Made by a program: the position numbers and the translations under genes. From Lachnospiraceae bacterium (GTDB taxonomy: Bacteria; Bacillota; Clostridia; Lachnospirales; Lachnospiraceae), in assembly GCA_015056795.1 (NCBI GenBank), contig SVFO01000011.1, positions 4,274 through 68,273 of the forward strand: 64,000 nucleotides of DNA, written 5' to 3'. Shown here piece by piece: positions 1-9,600 of this stretch; the first letter of the stretch is position 1, and each line of letters begins with the position of its first letter. A model generated the notes under the pieces. It had not been told where the DNA came from. It did no database searches and saw nothing but the letters and a program-made list of their open reading frames with translations.

Positions 1-275
1 TCTCCCGTAACAAAAAACGTGGCTTGTACGCCACGTTCCTTTAAACCATCCAACAATTGCACCGTATATTCGGGATGCGGGCCATCATCAAAGGTCAGCG
101 CAATCCGTTTCCGCTCCTCAGCCCTATTACATTCCTCATCGCTTATCCAGTCAATGCCCTCGTCCACAATTCCCGTCGCAGTCAGGAACTGCCTGCCATG
201 TAGCCGGCCAAATGCCATACAAACCAATAATAAACCCAGGTCCAAAATGGCCATGCCCAGCAACCATTTTTTCAT
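1..275 (-). CDS. Polysaccharide deacetylase (NodB homology), 5' part only
   Basis: Only the first ~91 residues are inside the window; the gene continues off the left edge. The start is the ATG at 275, followed by a hydrophobic stretch ([20 protein letters not shown]) that looks like a membrane anchor or uncleaved signal. At about residues 66-90 come '[13 protein letters not shown]' and '[15 protein letters not shown]', the first metal-binding motif (TFDDG) of the NodB fold and the following TFF strand. Enzymes of this family remove acetyl or other N-acyl groups from cell-wall sugars outside the membrane (peptidoglycan GlcNAc, chitin-like polymers). The substrate cannot be told because the catalytic C-terminal motifs are missing. 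It lies 128 bp downstream of the ASKHA gene. Confidence 0.88.
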   Translation of the reverse strand, partial: MKKWLLGMAILDLGLLLVCMAFGRLHGRQFLTATGIVDEGIDWISDEECNRAEERKRIALTFDDGPHPEYTVQLLDGLKERGVQATFFVTG

Positions 276-403
276 AATATGCTCCGAAACCGATTTCTCC
301 CTCTAATCTATGAAGACAGGGTTGGACGATATTCGGGAGTGCATCAAGAAACGCAGGGATTGGCTCCTCGTAGCATTACTTTTCGTTTCGCCCGGCGTTT
401 CTC

Positions 404-1678
404 TCATGCCATTCGGAAATTCATGGCTTCCATGTAATACTCAGGAAAATGCGCCTGCTCAGCCAGATTTATGACGCGCACGGGGCATTCATGCGTCCAA
501 AGACTCTCTCTCTCCCAGAAGGCACGGTTCAGGATGCCTGCGCCAATCTGCTTTGCGCCTGCCAGGGCCGTATTGCCGCCTGCGATGGCTCTGGTCTCCA
601 GCTCCGAGGGCAACAGACCGATTTGTACGGCGTCCCCGGGATTTAGAAAGTAGCCAAATCCACCTGCCAAAATGACGCGGTCTATTTCGTGCAGCGTAAT
701 TCCCTTTTGCTCCACGAGGATGCGTATGCCTGCCTCGATGGCCGCCTTTGCAAGCTGCAGACTTCGAATGGCCTCCTGCGTCAGCATAACATTCCCAATG
801 CGAATGCCCCGCTCAAAATAAGGATCCTTCAAAAGCCCCGTCTCATCAGCCGCGCCCTCCTCCAATAGCCTTGCCATAAGCTTTACCAAATCAGCGCCCC
901 AGATTCCGCGATTTACGCCGCCCTCAAAGGCCGGTCCTGCTGCCGTCGCCGTCGCAAGGATTTCCTCTTTGTTGCCAAGCAAAATTTCCCCATTGGTTCC
1001 AAGGTCAAGAAGTAGCGTCATCTGTCTCGACTCTGTCATGCCGGAAGCATACGCACCCGCCAAAAGATCGCTTCCCACGAACGCAGAAAAGCCGGGAAGT
1101 AAAAGACACTGCATCCCTTTCCCGTCAGAGCCCTCAATGGCAAATCTTGCCCCCGTAAGCCTTGAAGCATGAAACGGTGCCTGCCCAAGCTCCTTAGGAT
1201 CCCAGTCCATCATCAGGTAGCTCATGACCGTATTTGCGGCGATCACGCAGACCATCTGCTCCCCTTCCCTTAACCACTTCAAAAAGCGCTCTGCCCCGCG
1301 GGCAAAAGCGCTTCGAATCATCTGAAACATCTTTTCTTTTTTTTGCGGGTCCTGCGCCGCCTGAATTCTCGAAAGCACATCCGCACCAAACTCCGTCTGC
1401 GGGTTCACGCAAACAAAACGATCCTGCACGGTTCCATTCTCGTCATACAGCTCCATGGCGATCGTAGTCGTACCGACGTCAGCTGCAACCAGACGAAGCC
1501 CGTCCACGTTCCTTAATCCTTTCCCGTGCTCACCGAGCATCTGCCGGGTCAGAATGCGAAGGCCTTCCGTCTCCTGTCGCAATACGCCGGGGCATAAGCC
1601 GCAGCCCGTACAAATCTGACAACGCCGCCCTGAATTTGGATGGCCTCCCTTAGACAAACTGGTTTCGTTCCCCGTCAT
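404..1678 (-). CDS. ASKHA-domain protein (RACo C-terminal-like, DUF4445)
   Basis: A 424-residue protein with the ATPase fold of corrinoid-protein reductive activators (RACo family). The phosphate-1 loop is 'AADVGTTTIAMELYD' near residue 66, phosphate-2 is 'LLLDLGTNGEILLG' near 225, and the adenosine motif is 'VILAGGFGYFLN' near 340. Full RACo proteins are about 600 residues and begin with a 2Fe-2S ferredoxin domain. Here that domain is absent and the N-terminus instead carries Cys-x2-Cys-x2-Cys-x2-Cys ('CQICTGCGLCPG'). By family it should use ATP to help reduce a corrinoid or other metallocofactor protein, but no corrinoid protein or methyltransferase is nearby, so the target is unknown. The start overlaps the end of the upstream DUF4250 gene by 29 bp in another frame, so the two are probably translationally coupled. 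The exact start is uncertain because no clear ribosome site precedes the ATG. Confidence 0.8.
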   Translation of the reverse strand: MTGNETSLSKGGHPNSGRRCQICTGCGLCPGVLRQETEGLRILTRQMLGEHGKGLRNVDGLRLVAADVGTTTIAMELYDENGTVQDRFVCVNPQTEFGADVLSRIQAAQDPQKKEKMFQMIRSAFARGAERFLKWLREGEQMVCVIAANTVMSYLMMDWDPKELGQAPFHASRLTGARFAIEGSDGKGMQCLLLPGFSAFVGSDLLAGAYASGMTESRQMTLLLDLGTNGEILLGNKEEILATATAAGPAFEGGVNRGIWGADLVKLMARLLEEGAADETGLLKDPYFERGIRIGNVMLTQEAIRSLQLAKAAIEAGIRILVEQKGITLHEIDRVILAGGFGYFLNPGDAVQIGLLPSELETRAIAGGNTALAGAKQIGAGILNRAFWERESLWTHECPVRVINLAEQAHFPEYYMEAMNFRMA

Positions 1679-1823
1679 AGTGATAATCTATCCCCGCAAG
1701 CTTTTCCTCAAGCTCTGCCTGATCTATGTCCAAATCCTCGCAGAGCTCCCCTAAATTCTTCCCGTAATCTCGTAGCTTTAAATTCATAAAACTAAGAAGC
1801 ATGACCGGATCCTTCGGTATCAT
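1650..1823 (-). CDS. DUF4250 small protein
   Basis: A 57-residue ORF starting 'MIPKDPVMLLSFMNLKLRD', which matches the conserved opening of the DUF4250 family of small Firmicutes proteins. The ribosome site GGAGG sits 6-10 nt before the ATG at 1823. The function of the family is not known. It is acidic, has no membrane segment and probably folds as a small helical bundle. Its 3' end overlaps the first codons of the ASKHA gene, and it follows the GGDEF gene by 18 bp, so the three may share a transcript. Confidence 0.85.
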   Translation of the reverse strand: MIPKDPVMLLSFMNLKLRDYGKNLGELCEDLDIDQAELEEKLAGIDYHYDGERNQFV

Positions 1824-1841
1824 GTTTCCACCTCCACGCTC

Positions 1842-3707
1842 TTACCGCCTGTTGTTTTTTTTCGAAACCTTGTCCGCATACATGTTGACATCCGCCCTGC
1901 GAATACAGTTCGAAATTTCCTCGCCCTTTTTGTACATGGAATATCCAATGCTGCCTGCAAGCTTATAGGGCTTATCCACGCTTTTGTTGTATTCTGCGAT
2001 GCCATCTTCAACTCGCTGAGCAATATCCAAAATCTCCTGCCGGTCGCTTGTGGATGCCAGAATCATAAACTCGTCACCGCCGACGCGAAAGCACATGCCA
2101 TACTCCCCGGCGGCCTTACTGATGACGTCGGCAAATGCTCTGAGGGCAACGTCGCCCTCCATGTGTCCATAGGTATCATTGACGAATTTTAAACCGTCCA
2201 TGTCAAGACTAAAGACATATAAATCGATGTTTTGGGACTTTAAAACAAACAGTCTTTTGCTCAGCTCCTGCTCCAGCTTTCTGCGATTAAACAGCCCCGT
2301 CAGATCATCAATGGTAGAAAGCTTACGGAATTCCTGGAGCGTCTTATTCTCTTCGTATAAGATGACCTTATTCAGGCAGCTACACAGCTCCGTTGTCCAA
2401 CAGCCAAAGAATTCCTTCAAACCGCTTGTCTTTTCTGTCTTAAGGACAAGATACCCAAGGCATCTGTTTTTATGATGAATGGGATAGAAATACAGCGGTT
2501 CTCCCTTGGAGCGATATTTCTCCGGCAACAGCTCCCGTCTTGGAAATGTCTCTTCCAATACGGTATGCCCAACCCTCTTTTTCAGAATGGCCCGCAGAAC
2601 CATATTTTCCGTGTATTGCTGCGGTGCGAGCAGATGATCCTCCGTATCCGTCGTCTGCTCGCAAAGGCACACATAAATCTCGTCATAATCAAGATTATAG
2701 GAATACTGATATGCGATGTTAAATAATTCCTCGATGGTATCACAGCTCTCGTAATCAGCGTTAAGAAAACCGTTTTGCAGAATCGTTTCACTTAAGTAAT
2801 TCTGATGTGCGTATAAAAGCTCGGCCCAATGACCATGCTCGTCAACCTCACATCCACAGCTTCTACGCAGGATCACGTCGGCAGGAAGACGCAAAATCTG
2901 TTTTGACTTTTCTCCGTGATTAATCTTGTCGACCAAATAGGTTGCCTGTCTGCCCATTTCATAGCAGGGCATGTGCACGCTCGTGATCGCAGGCTCCAAA
3001 TATCGAACCTCTTCCAGGTCATCCAAGCCTGCAATGGCAATCTCCTCCGGCACGCGAATATTACGCTCCTTGAGCGCCATCAGGACTGAAATCGCCATAA
3101 AATCGTTGGCGCAGATAATGGCTTCTGGCTTCTCAGGACCAGATAAAAACCAGTCAACGGCCGCCGGTCCAAGATTACGCCAATAATTCCCCTGAAACAA
3201 ATTGTGTTCCGTCACGGGCAGACCGTATTTTTGCATGACGTCCAAGTAACCCTGAAGCCGTTCCCCGGCATCCTTAAGGTCTTTGCGACCCTTCATAAAA
3301 CAGATTCTTTTGTATCCGTGATCCTTTACAAAATGCTCCGTAAGCTTTGCCATGGCAAGACGGTTATCAATCTGAACGCTGTAAAAGCAATCCTTTTCCT
3401 GCCTAAGGCTCACCACCGGCTTAGCCTGTACCTTGGAGAGCAGCAGAATATCCAGCTGTTTTTCCATTTCAGGCACGCCAAAGGTATCCGGAGCGATTAT
3501 GACGCCGTCATAATCCTCTAAATGCGGGAGATGAATGATATTTCTCTCCCCTTCTGCATGGAGATAGTTTTGTCCATAGGAACCAAATTCCGTAAAAACG
3601 TCAACAAGGTAACCCAGCTCCTTCGCCGCATCGACAACGGAGCAAACCATCTCTTCTGAATAACTTTGATTTATTTGTCCTATAAACGTCGCTAACCTTT
3701 TCGCCAT
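1842..3707 (-). CDS. LacI-type ligand-binding sensor fused to GGDEF diguanylate cyclase
   Basis: A 621-residue protein. Residues ~1-285 resemble the periplasmic-binding-like ligand domain of LacI/GalR repressors ('VSLRQEKD', 'AIICANDFMAISVLMALKE', 'AIAGLDDLEEVRYLEPAIT') but without the DNA-binding helix-turn-helix. A ~180-residue middle region follows. The GGDEF domain (~460-620) begins 'STIDDLTGLFNRRKLE' and has an intact active site ('CFRVGGDEFMILAS', near residue 542). No RxxD inhibitory site is visible before GGDEF, so product inhibition may be absent. There is no signal peptide or membrane helix, so it should be a cytosolic sensor (by analogy, of sugars) that makes c-di-GMP. The start is ATG 3707 because GGAGG lies 5 nt upstream; an in-frame TTG at 3719 lies on top of that site. 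Confidence 0.88.
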   Translation of the reverse strand: MAKRLATFIGQINQSYSEEMVCSVVDAAKELGYLVDVFTEFGSYGQNYLHAEGERNIIHLPHLEDYDGVIIAPDTFGVPEMEKQLDILLLSKVQAKPVVSLRQEKDCFYSVQIDNRLAMAKLTEHFVKDHGYKRICFMKGRKDLKDAGERLQGYLDVMQKYGLPVTEHNLFQGNYWRNLGPAAVDWFLSGPEKPEAIICANDFMAISVLMALKERNIRVPEEIAIAGLDDLEEVRYLEPAITSVHMPCYEMGRQATYLVDKINHGEKSKQILRLPADVILRRSCGCEVDEHGHWAELLYAHQNYLSETILQNGFLNADYESCDTIEELFNIAYQYSYNLDYDEIYVCLCEQTTDTEDHLLAPQQYTENMVLRAILKKRVGHTVLEETFPRRELLPEKYRSKGEPLYFYPIHHKNRCLGYLVLKTEKTSGLKEFFGCWTTELCSCLNKVILYEENKTLQEFRKLSTIDDLTGLFNRRKLEQELSKRLFVLKSQNIDLYVFSLDMDGLKFVNDTYGHMEGDVALRAFADVISKAAGEYGMCFRVGGDEFMILASTSDRQEILDIAQRVEDGIAEYNKSVDKPYKLAGSIGYSMYKKGEEISNCIRRADVNMYADKVSKKNNRR

Positions 3708-3824
3708 GAAACCCTCCAAGCATTCCGCGCCTTACGTTTCTTCCTTAAGAATACAACTTTTTGGGCAAAAATGCTAGAGGGTTTCCTAAAAATCTTATGT
3801 CAAAACAGGATGTCTATTCTCTTG

Positions 3825-6410
3825 TTAACCTTTCCTTACAGACGCTTTCAGCTCGTCCCGGTCAGCGTCAATCCGGATGACGTCGCGCATGTCCACTTCC
3901 CCTGACAAAATTTTTCTTGCCGCCAGTGTTTCGACATTCTTTTGCAGATAACGCTTTAAGGGTCTCGCACCATATACGGGATCATACGCCTCCCTTGCAA
4001 TCAGGCTCTTCGCCTCATCACTCAGTTCAATGGACAGCTCCTTCTCTGCAAGTCGTGCATTGACGTCCTTCATCAGCAGGTCAATAATGCCGCCAATGTT
4101 ATCTCTCGTCAAAGGCTTGAACAGGATCGTCTCATCCAGACGGTTCAAGAACTCTGGACGGAAGTGCGCACGAAGATCTTCCATCACGGCCCGCTCAGCC
4201 TCAGGGCGAATGCTGCCATCCTCATTGATGCCATCCAGCAGATACTGCGCACCAATGTTGGAGGTCATGATCAAAATGGTATTCTTAAAGTCCACGGTTC
4301 TGCCCTGAGAATCCGTGATTCTACCATCATCCAGCACCTGCAGCAGCACGTTAAACACGTCGGGATGTGCCTTCTCAATCTCGTCAAAAAGCACCACGCT
4401 GTATGGCTTTCTGCGAACGGCCTCCGTCAGCTGACCTCCCTCCTCATAGCCCACGTATCCGGGAGGCGCTCCGATGAGTCTCGATACGGAGAATTTCTCC
4501 ATATACTCACTCATGTCAAGTCTCACCATATTGCTCTCGTCATCGAACAGACTTGCTGCCAACGCCTTTGCGAGCTCCGTCTTACCAACGCCAGTAGGTC
4601 CAAGGAACAGGAAGGAACCAATCGGCTTGCTCGGATCCTTGATGCCAGCCTTCGAACGAATGATGGCCTCCGTCACCTTCTGCACACCCTCATCCTGACC
4701 AACAACTCTCTTATGCAACTCCTCATCCAGATGCAGGGTCTTATTCCTCTCACTCTCCGTCAGCTTAGATACGGGAATGCCAGTCCAGCGGCTAACAATC
4801 CTTGAAATCTCTTCGTCGGATACCTTCTCATGAACCAGGGACAAACCACCGCCAACCTTTTCCTCTTCCTGCTGCAGCTGCTTCTTCAAGGCAGGAAGCT
4901 TGCCATAGGACAGCTCAGCCGTCTTCTCCAGATCGCCATTTCTCTGTGCAATCTCGATTTCGGAATTAACCTGATCAATCTCCTCACGCAGCTTACTCAG
5001 GCGCTCCACGGAAGCCTTCTCATTATGCCACTGCGCCTTCTTCTCTGCGAAATCCGCCTTCAGTTCGGCGAGCTCCCTTTGCAGCTCCTCCAGACGCTCC
5101 TGGCTCAGGTGGTCATCCTCCTTCTTTAAGGCAGCCTCTTCGATCTCCATCTGCATGATCTTACGAGATGCCTCATCCAGCTCCGCAGGCATGCTGTCCA
5201 GCTCCGTCTTGATCAAGGCACAGGCCTCATCCACAAGGTCAATGGCCTTATCAGGCAGGAAACGGTCCGTAATATATCTATGAGACAGCGTTGCCGCGCT
5301 CACCAGAGCATTATCCATGATCTTCACGCCATGATATACCTCATAGCGCTCCTTGATGCCACGAAGAATGGATATGGTATCCTCCACCGTAGGCTCATCC
5401 ACCATGACGGGCTGGAATCTTCTCTCCAACGCCGCATCCTTCTCGATATACTGACGATACTCATCCAGCGTCGTTGCGCCGATGCAGTGCAGCTCGCCGC
5501 GCGCCAGCATGGGCTTTAACATATTGCCCGCATCCAATGCACCGTCAGTCTTGCCCGCACCGACAATAGTATGCAGCTCATCTATAAAGAGAATGATCTG
5601 ACCGTCACTGTTTTTCACGTCCTCCAGCACGGCCTTCAATCGCTCCTCAAATTCTCCTCTGTACTTCGCGCCAGCCACCAAGGCACCCATGTCCAATGCA
5701 AAAATGCGCTTGTCCTTTAAGCCCTGCGGCACGTCACCTCGAACGATTCTCTGCGCCAGACCTTCCACCACGGCCGTCTTACCAACGCCAGGCTCACCGA
5801 TCAGCACGGGATTGTTCTTCGTCTTTCTTGAAAGGATACGGATCACGTTTCGGATCTCATTATCCCTGCCAATTACGGGATCCAGCTTTTGATTTCTTGC
5901 CTTCTCCACCAAATCCTGTCCATATTTCTCCAAGGTATCGTAGGTTGCCTCAGGATTGTCGCTCGTCACCCTCTGATTGCCGCGCACGGTAGAGAGAGCC
6001 TTCAAGAACCTCTCCTGCGTAATGCCATACTCCTTTAGGATTGCGGAAATCTCACGATTTGGGTTCTTTAGCATGGCAAGGAAGAGATGCTCCACGGAAA
6101 CATACTCATCTCCCATGCGCTTCGCCTCATCCTCCGCCGTGATCAGCGTCTTGTTCAGATACTGACCAATATAAGGATTGCCTCCCTGCACCTTCACGCG
6201 CTTCTCAACGGCCTGCTCCACGCGATTCACAAAGTGCTCCTTCTGAATCTCCATCTTTTCCACGAGCTTCAGAATCAGGCTATCCTCCAGCCGTAAAAGA
6301 CTCAACAGCAAATGCTCCTGCTCGATCTCCTGATTACCAAACTCCACAGCCAACTTTTCACAATCATTCACAGCCTGAAGGGATTTCTGCGTAAACTTCT
6401 GAATATTCAT
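3825..6410 (-). CDS. clpB: ATP-dependent disaggregase ClpB
   Basis: An 861-residue Hsp100 chaperone, normal length for ClpB. It has an N-terminal Clp repeat domain (~1-145), NBD1 with Walker A '[15 protein letters not shown]' near residue 203, a long coiled-coil middle domain (~400-520, rich in Glu/Lys/Gln) that separates ClpB from ClpA/ClpC, and NBD2 with Walker A '[15 protein letters not shown]' near 600. With DnaK it pulls polypeptides out of aggregates in the cytosol. The ribosome region is 'GGGAGAAAGGGGGACGAGG' before ATG 6410. I looked upstream for a CIRCE inverted repeat and a CtsR operator and saw neither, so its heat-shock control is not evident. It lies between two c-di-GMP genes with no obvious functional link. 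Confidence 0.97.
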   Translation of the reverse strand: MNIQKFTQKSLQAVNDCEKLAVEFGNQEIEQEHLLLSLLRLEDSLILKLVEKMEIQKEHFVNRVEQAVEKRVKVQGGNPYIGQYLNKTLITAEDEAKRMGDEYVSVEHLFLAMLKNPNREISAILKEYGITQERFLKALSTVRGNQRVTSDNPEATYDTLEKYGQDLVEKARNQKLDPVIGRDNEIRNVIRILSRKTKNNPVLIGEPGVGKTAVVEGLAQRIVRGDVPQGLKDKRIFALDMGALVAGAKYRGEFEERLKAVLEDVKNSDGQIILFIDELHTIVGAGKTDGALDAGNMLKPMLARGELHCIGATTLDEYRQYIEKDAALERRFQPVMVDEPTVEDTISILRGIKERYEVYHGVKIMDNALVSAATLSHRYITDRFLPDKAIDLVDEACALIKTELDSMPAELDEASRKIMQMEIEEAALKKEDDHLSQERLEELQRELAELKADFAEKKAQWHNEKASVERLSKLREEIDQVNSEIEIAQRNGDLEKTAELSYGKLPALKKQLQQEEEKVGGGLSLVHEKVSDEEISRIVSRWTGIPVSKLTESERNKTLHLDEELHKRVVGQDEGVQKVTEAIIRSKAGIKDPSKPIGSFLFLGPTGVGKTELAKALAASLFDDESNMVRLDMSEYMEKFSVSRLIGAPPGYVGYEEGGQLTEAVRRKPYSVVLFDEIEKAHPDVFNVLLQVLDDGRITDSQGRTVDFKNTILIMTSNIGAQYLLDGINEDGSIRPEAERAVMEDLRAHFRPEFLNRLDETILFKPLTRDNIGGIIDLLMKDVNARLAEKELSIELSDEAKSLIAREAYDPVYGARPLKRYLQKNVETLAARKILSGEVDMRDVIRIDADRDELKASVRKG

Positions 6411-6529
6411 AACCTCGTCCCCCTTTCTCCCTTTTCTGTTCTATAACATATATAACACAAGGTCACGCTAATTACAATAAAAAAAATATAAACTTTTAAT
6501 AACAATATCATAAATCCTTACTCACTATG

Positions 6530-6561
6530 AAAGGGCGGACTTCCTTTCGAATCCGCCCTTT
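6530..6561. terminator. Hairpin between the EAL gene and clpB
   Basis: A perfect 10-bp stem, AAAGGGCGGA / TCCGCCCTTT, with a 12-nt loop. It is downstream of the EAL protein on the minus strand and upstream of clpB. The stem itself ends in T's but no long T-tract follows on the minus strand, so a terminator role is likely but not certain. Confidence 0.5.
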
Positions 6562-6603
6562 CCACGTGTATCTATCTTCTCTCATACTCGACTTTACCTT
6601 ACG

Positions 6604-6676
6604 CTCGAGGGGAGGGCCTCAATAGTCTTTCTAGGTCAAAAGTCTAGTAGAAAGACTATTGAGGCCCAGCCCCGAG
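6604..6676. repeat. 73-nt palindromic repeat, copy 1
   Basis: A near-perfect hairpin: ends CTCG/CGAG and GGG/CCC flank a perfect 20-bp stem (6614-6633 with 6648-6667) and a 14-nt loop. A second element of exactly the same length is at 54874-54946, with identical ends and apical TCTTTCTA/TAGAAAGA but a different, still paired, middle stem. Both lie just past the stop of a minus-strand gene. Neither is followed by a T-run, so a simple intrinsic terminator is unlikely. Confidence 0.85.
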
Positions 6677-6687
6677 TCTGCTAATTC

Positions 6688-9600
6688 TTATGGCAGATAG
6701 ATGCACATTACCTCATGTTCCTTGGTGCGGTCTGCCACGTACACATACTCACCGTGTTCGGTCCAGATCACCTGTTCAAAGTGATCCACATCCTTGATTT
6801 CCTTGTGAAGCTTCTGACCGTATGCGTTCCTAGCAACAACCTCTCCGCCGCTTCTGTCGATGATGTTACCGCCCGTGATGACCATGCGGTCCTCACTGCC
6901 GAAGCTCTGTCCTGCGCCGGACAAGATCTTGACGTCGAGAATGCCGCCCGTAACCTCGGTTGTCCAGTTGCCCATGGAGCTACCAATACCCGTGACAGCG
7001 GAGCCCTCACCATAAACGGTGACCTCACAATCCTTCACAACCGTCGTTCCCGTGCCAGAATAAGTACCGATGGTCGATCCTGTGTCACAGTGAATAATGG
7101 AAGAAACCTTTCCCTTTTCCAGCATTATGGTACAGTCATTTCCAAACATGGAACCGATACCAACGGAGCGCTCTCCATCGGAAATGACGCTAAGAACACC
7201 ATTACTGCTGATCTTGGCCTTTCCTTTGACGGTACCAATTCCGACCGCCTGATTACCAGATTCCTTGACCGTGACAACGGCCTTGTCAATGTCAATAAAT
7301 GCGTCGCCTGTCGTACTTCCGATGCCAAGCACTGAGATGCCAGAGCCAGCAATCTCAAGATGTCCGCTCGCAATGGTGATAGGTGCCACACTGTAGCCTC
7401 CGCCTACGCCAACAAGCTTATCTCCGGAGGAAATAACCTTGATTCTGCCCGTATGTTCAAAGATAATCTCGCCATAGGCCTCATCATATTTTGCACCGAT
7501 GCCAATGGTAAAATTATCATTCGCATTGATTAAAAGTGCCCCATTTCCTGTCATGCGCAGCTTCGCGTTTGTGGGTACCAAGATCCCATTTTTATTAATG
7601 GAATTATATCCATTGATGTTCAGCTCGACGTTACTTCCCTTGCCCAGCTGAATTGCAGGCTCGTCAATGCCCGTCAGGTTCACGTCCGTCATGATGACAC
7701 GAACGTCCGCATTATCCGCAACTCTCAACACAATGTTCAGCGAGCTGTCCTTACGGCCAATCAGATGAACCTCACCCGATACCACGTGAACGTAATTATA
7801 CTTTCTCAGCGCGAGATCAACGATGTTAACCTCCTCGCCGTCCCTTGCGGTATAAACCTTCTGCTTGCCCTTACTGTATACGGAAAGTGTCAGGTTTTCA
7901 TTGATGATTTCATTTAAGATGCTCTCATCAATGGTTTCCACAGGCTCCTCCGCAGGGCGACCAGTGTAGAAGCCCTGGATCAGATCCACGCCAAACTCAA
8001 TGACCGTGCGCAACTCGTTGCGCGTCTCCACGCCCTCTGCCAGCACCTTGATTCCATTCATCGCGGCAAATTCAATCGTGTTCTTTACGAACATCTGCTT
8101 ATTGATATCCTCGTCAATGCCGCTGATCAGATAATGGTCAATCTTGATGATCTGGGGCGTATAACGAAGCAAATTCACGATGTTAGAATGGCCCGTTCCA
8201 TAATCATCAATCGCGATCTGAACGCCGCCCTTCCCTGCGCTAAAGCGCTTGAGCGCTGCCATCTCCTCGTCAGAGCTGGAATCCTGCTCCGTCACCTCAA
8301 ATACAATCTGATCCAAATACTGCCGATACTTCTCCGTCAGCTGCGTACATTCCTCCTCCGTCAGGAAATGGTTGGGAATGGTATTGATAAAGACCTTTTT
8401 GCCGTGGAATTTCTCGTTCTCCTCGGAATACTGCTTCAGAATGTTAAACATGGTTGCATGCTCAATTTCATTTAGGCGCTTCGTTTCCCGTGCAGCATCC
8501 AAAATCTCCAAGGGTGACAGATTGATGCCTCCCTTGGTTCTCATCAGCGCCTCATAGCCATAGATTTCACCCGTCTTGGCATCCACAATGGGCTGATAAT
8601 GATAGCGGAACAGGTTATGCTCCAGCAAAAGATTGAACACGCCAATGTAGTCCACGTGCGAATCCCTTGCCCTAAGCTTCTCTGCAACGCCGCCATCATG
8701 CATTCTGTTCAGGAACATTTCATTCGAAGCATATTTTACGAAGGAGCCCAAGGAACCGTTCCAGCCAGGATCTGCCACGGTACAACCCATGCTGACCTCG
8801 ACGTCATAGGTATTGTCGCTCGCCTGATTATATGCCGTAATTGCTGACTGCACCACGGACGAAATCCTTGCATTCGTAGGCTCAATCAGCTTCGGATTAT
8901 CATAGGCATGAATCAAAAGGAATTCACTCTCGGAATTCTTCGCTAAGAACCCTTCCCTGCCGCGCATCGCCTTTAGTCTGTCGGCCATCAGGTTGATAAT
9001 CTCTTCGATGACGTGAATGCCATAATTTTCATAAATCAATGCATACTGAGGAATCGCGTATATGGAAACAGACAAGCTCTTCTCATGGTTATGCTCATCA
9101 GCGGCAAAATCCTGGAACCACTGCGACGCCCCCTTCAAATTCGGCAGTCCCGTCAAAGGATCCCTAAAGCTTGCGCCCTCTATGCTGCGCATGGTTTCCC
9201 TCTGCTTAAACTGATTGATCAAGGAATTGCAAACCAAATTTGCAAGACGCACGATCTTTTTCATTTTATAGTTGATGCCGCCAATATAAGAGGTTTTCAC
9301 GGCATAATAACCACAGTAAAAATCCTTAGAATATACGGAGGTCAGGATATAGGCCGTATCATCCTCCAGCCACTCCCGAATTTCAGGAAGCATGTCATCA
9401 TCATGCAAATAACGCACCTTACGATCAGGATCAAAGGCACAGGGAACGGCTACCATCTTTTCATCATCCCATTTTTCAACGGAGGCAATCTTCATAAACT
9501 TACTGCTAACGCAGACATAGGAGTGGTTTAGGATAAATCTGGACAAGGGATCCAACAGATCGCCCACGTCCTCCACGTTCAACATTCTCTCCGTCTCAGA

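Noticed and set aside
6411-6530. CIRCE or CtsR heat-shock operator upstream of clpB
   Set aside because: I read the region on both strands and found neither the TTAGCACTC/GAGTGCTAA repeat nor GGTCAAA tandem heptamers.
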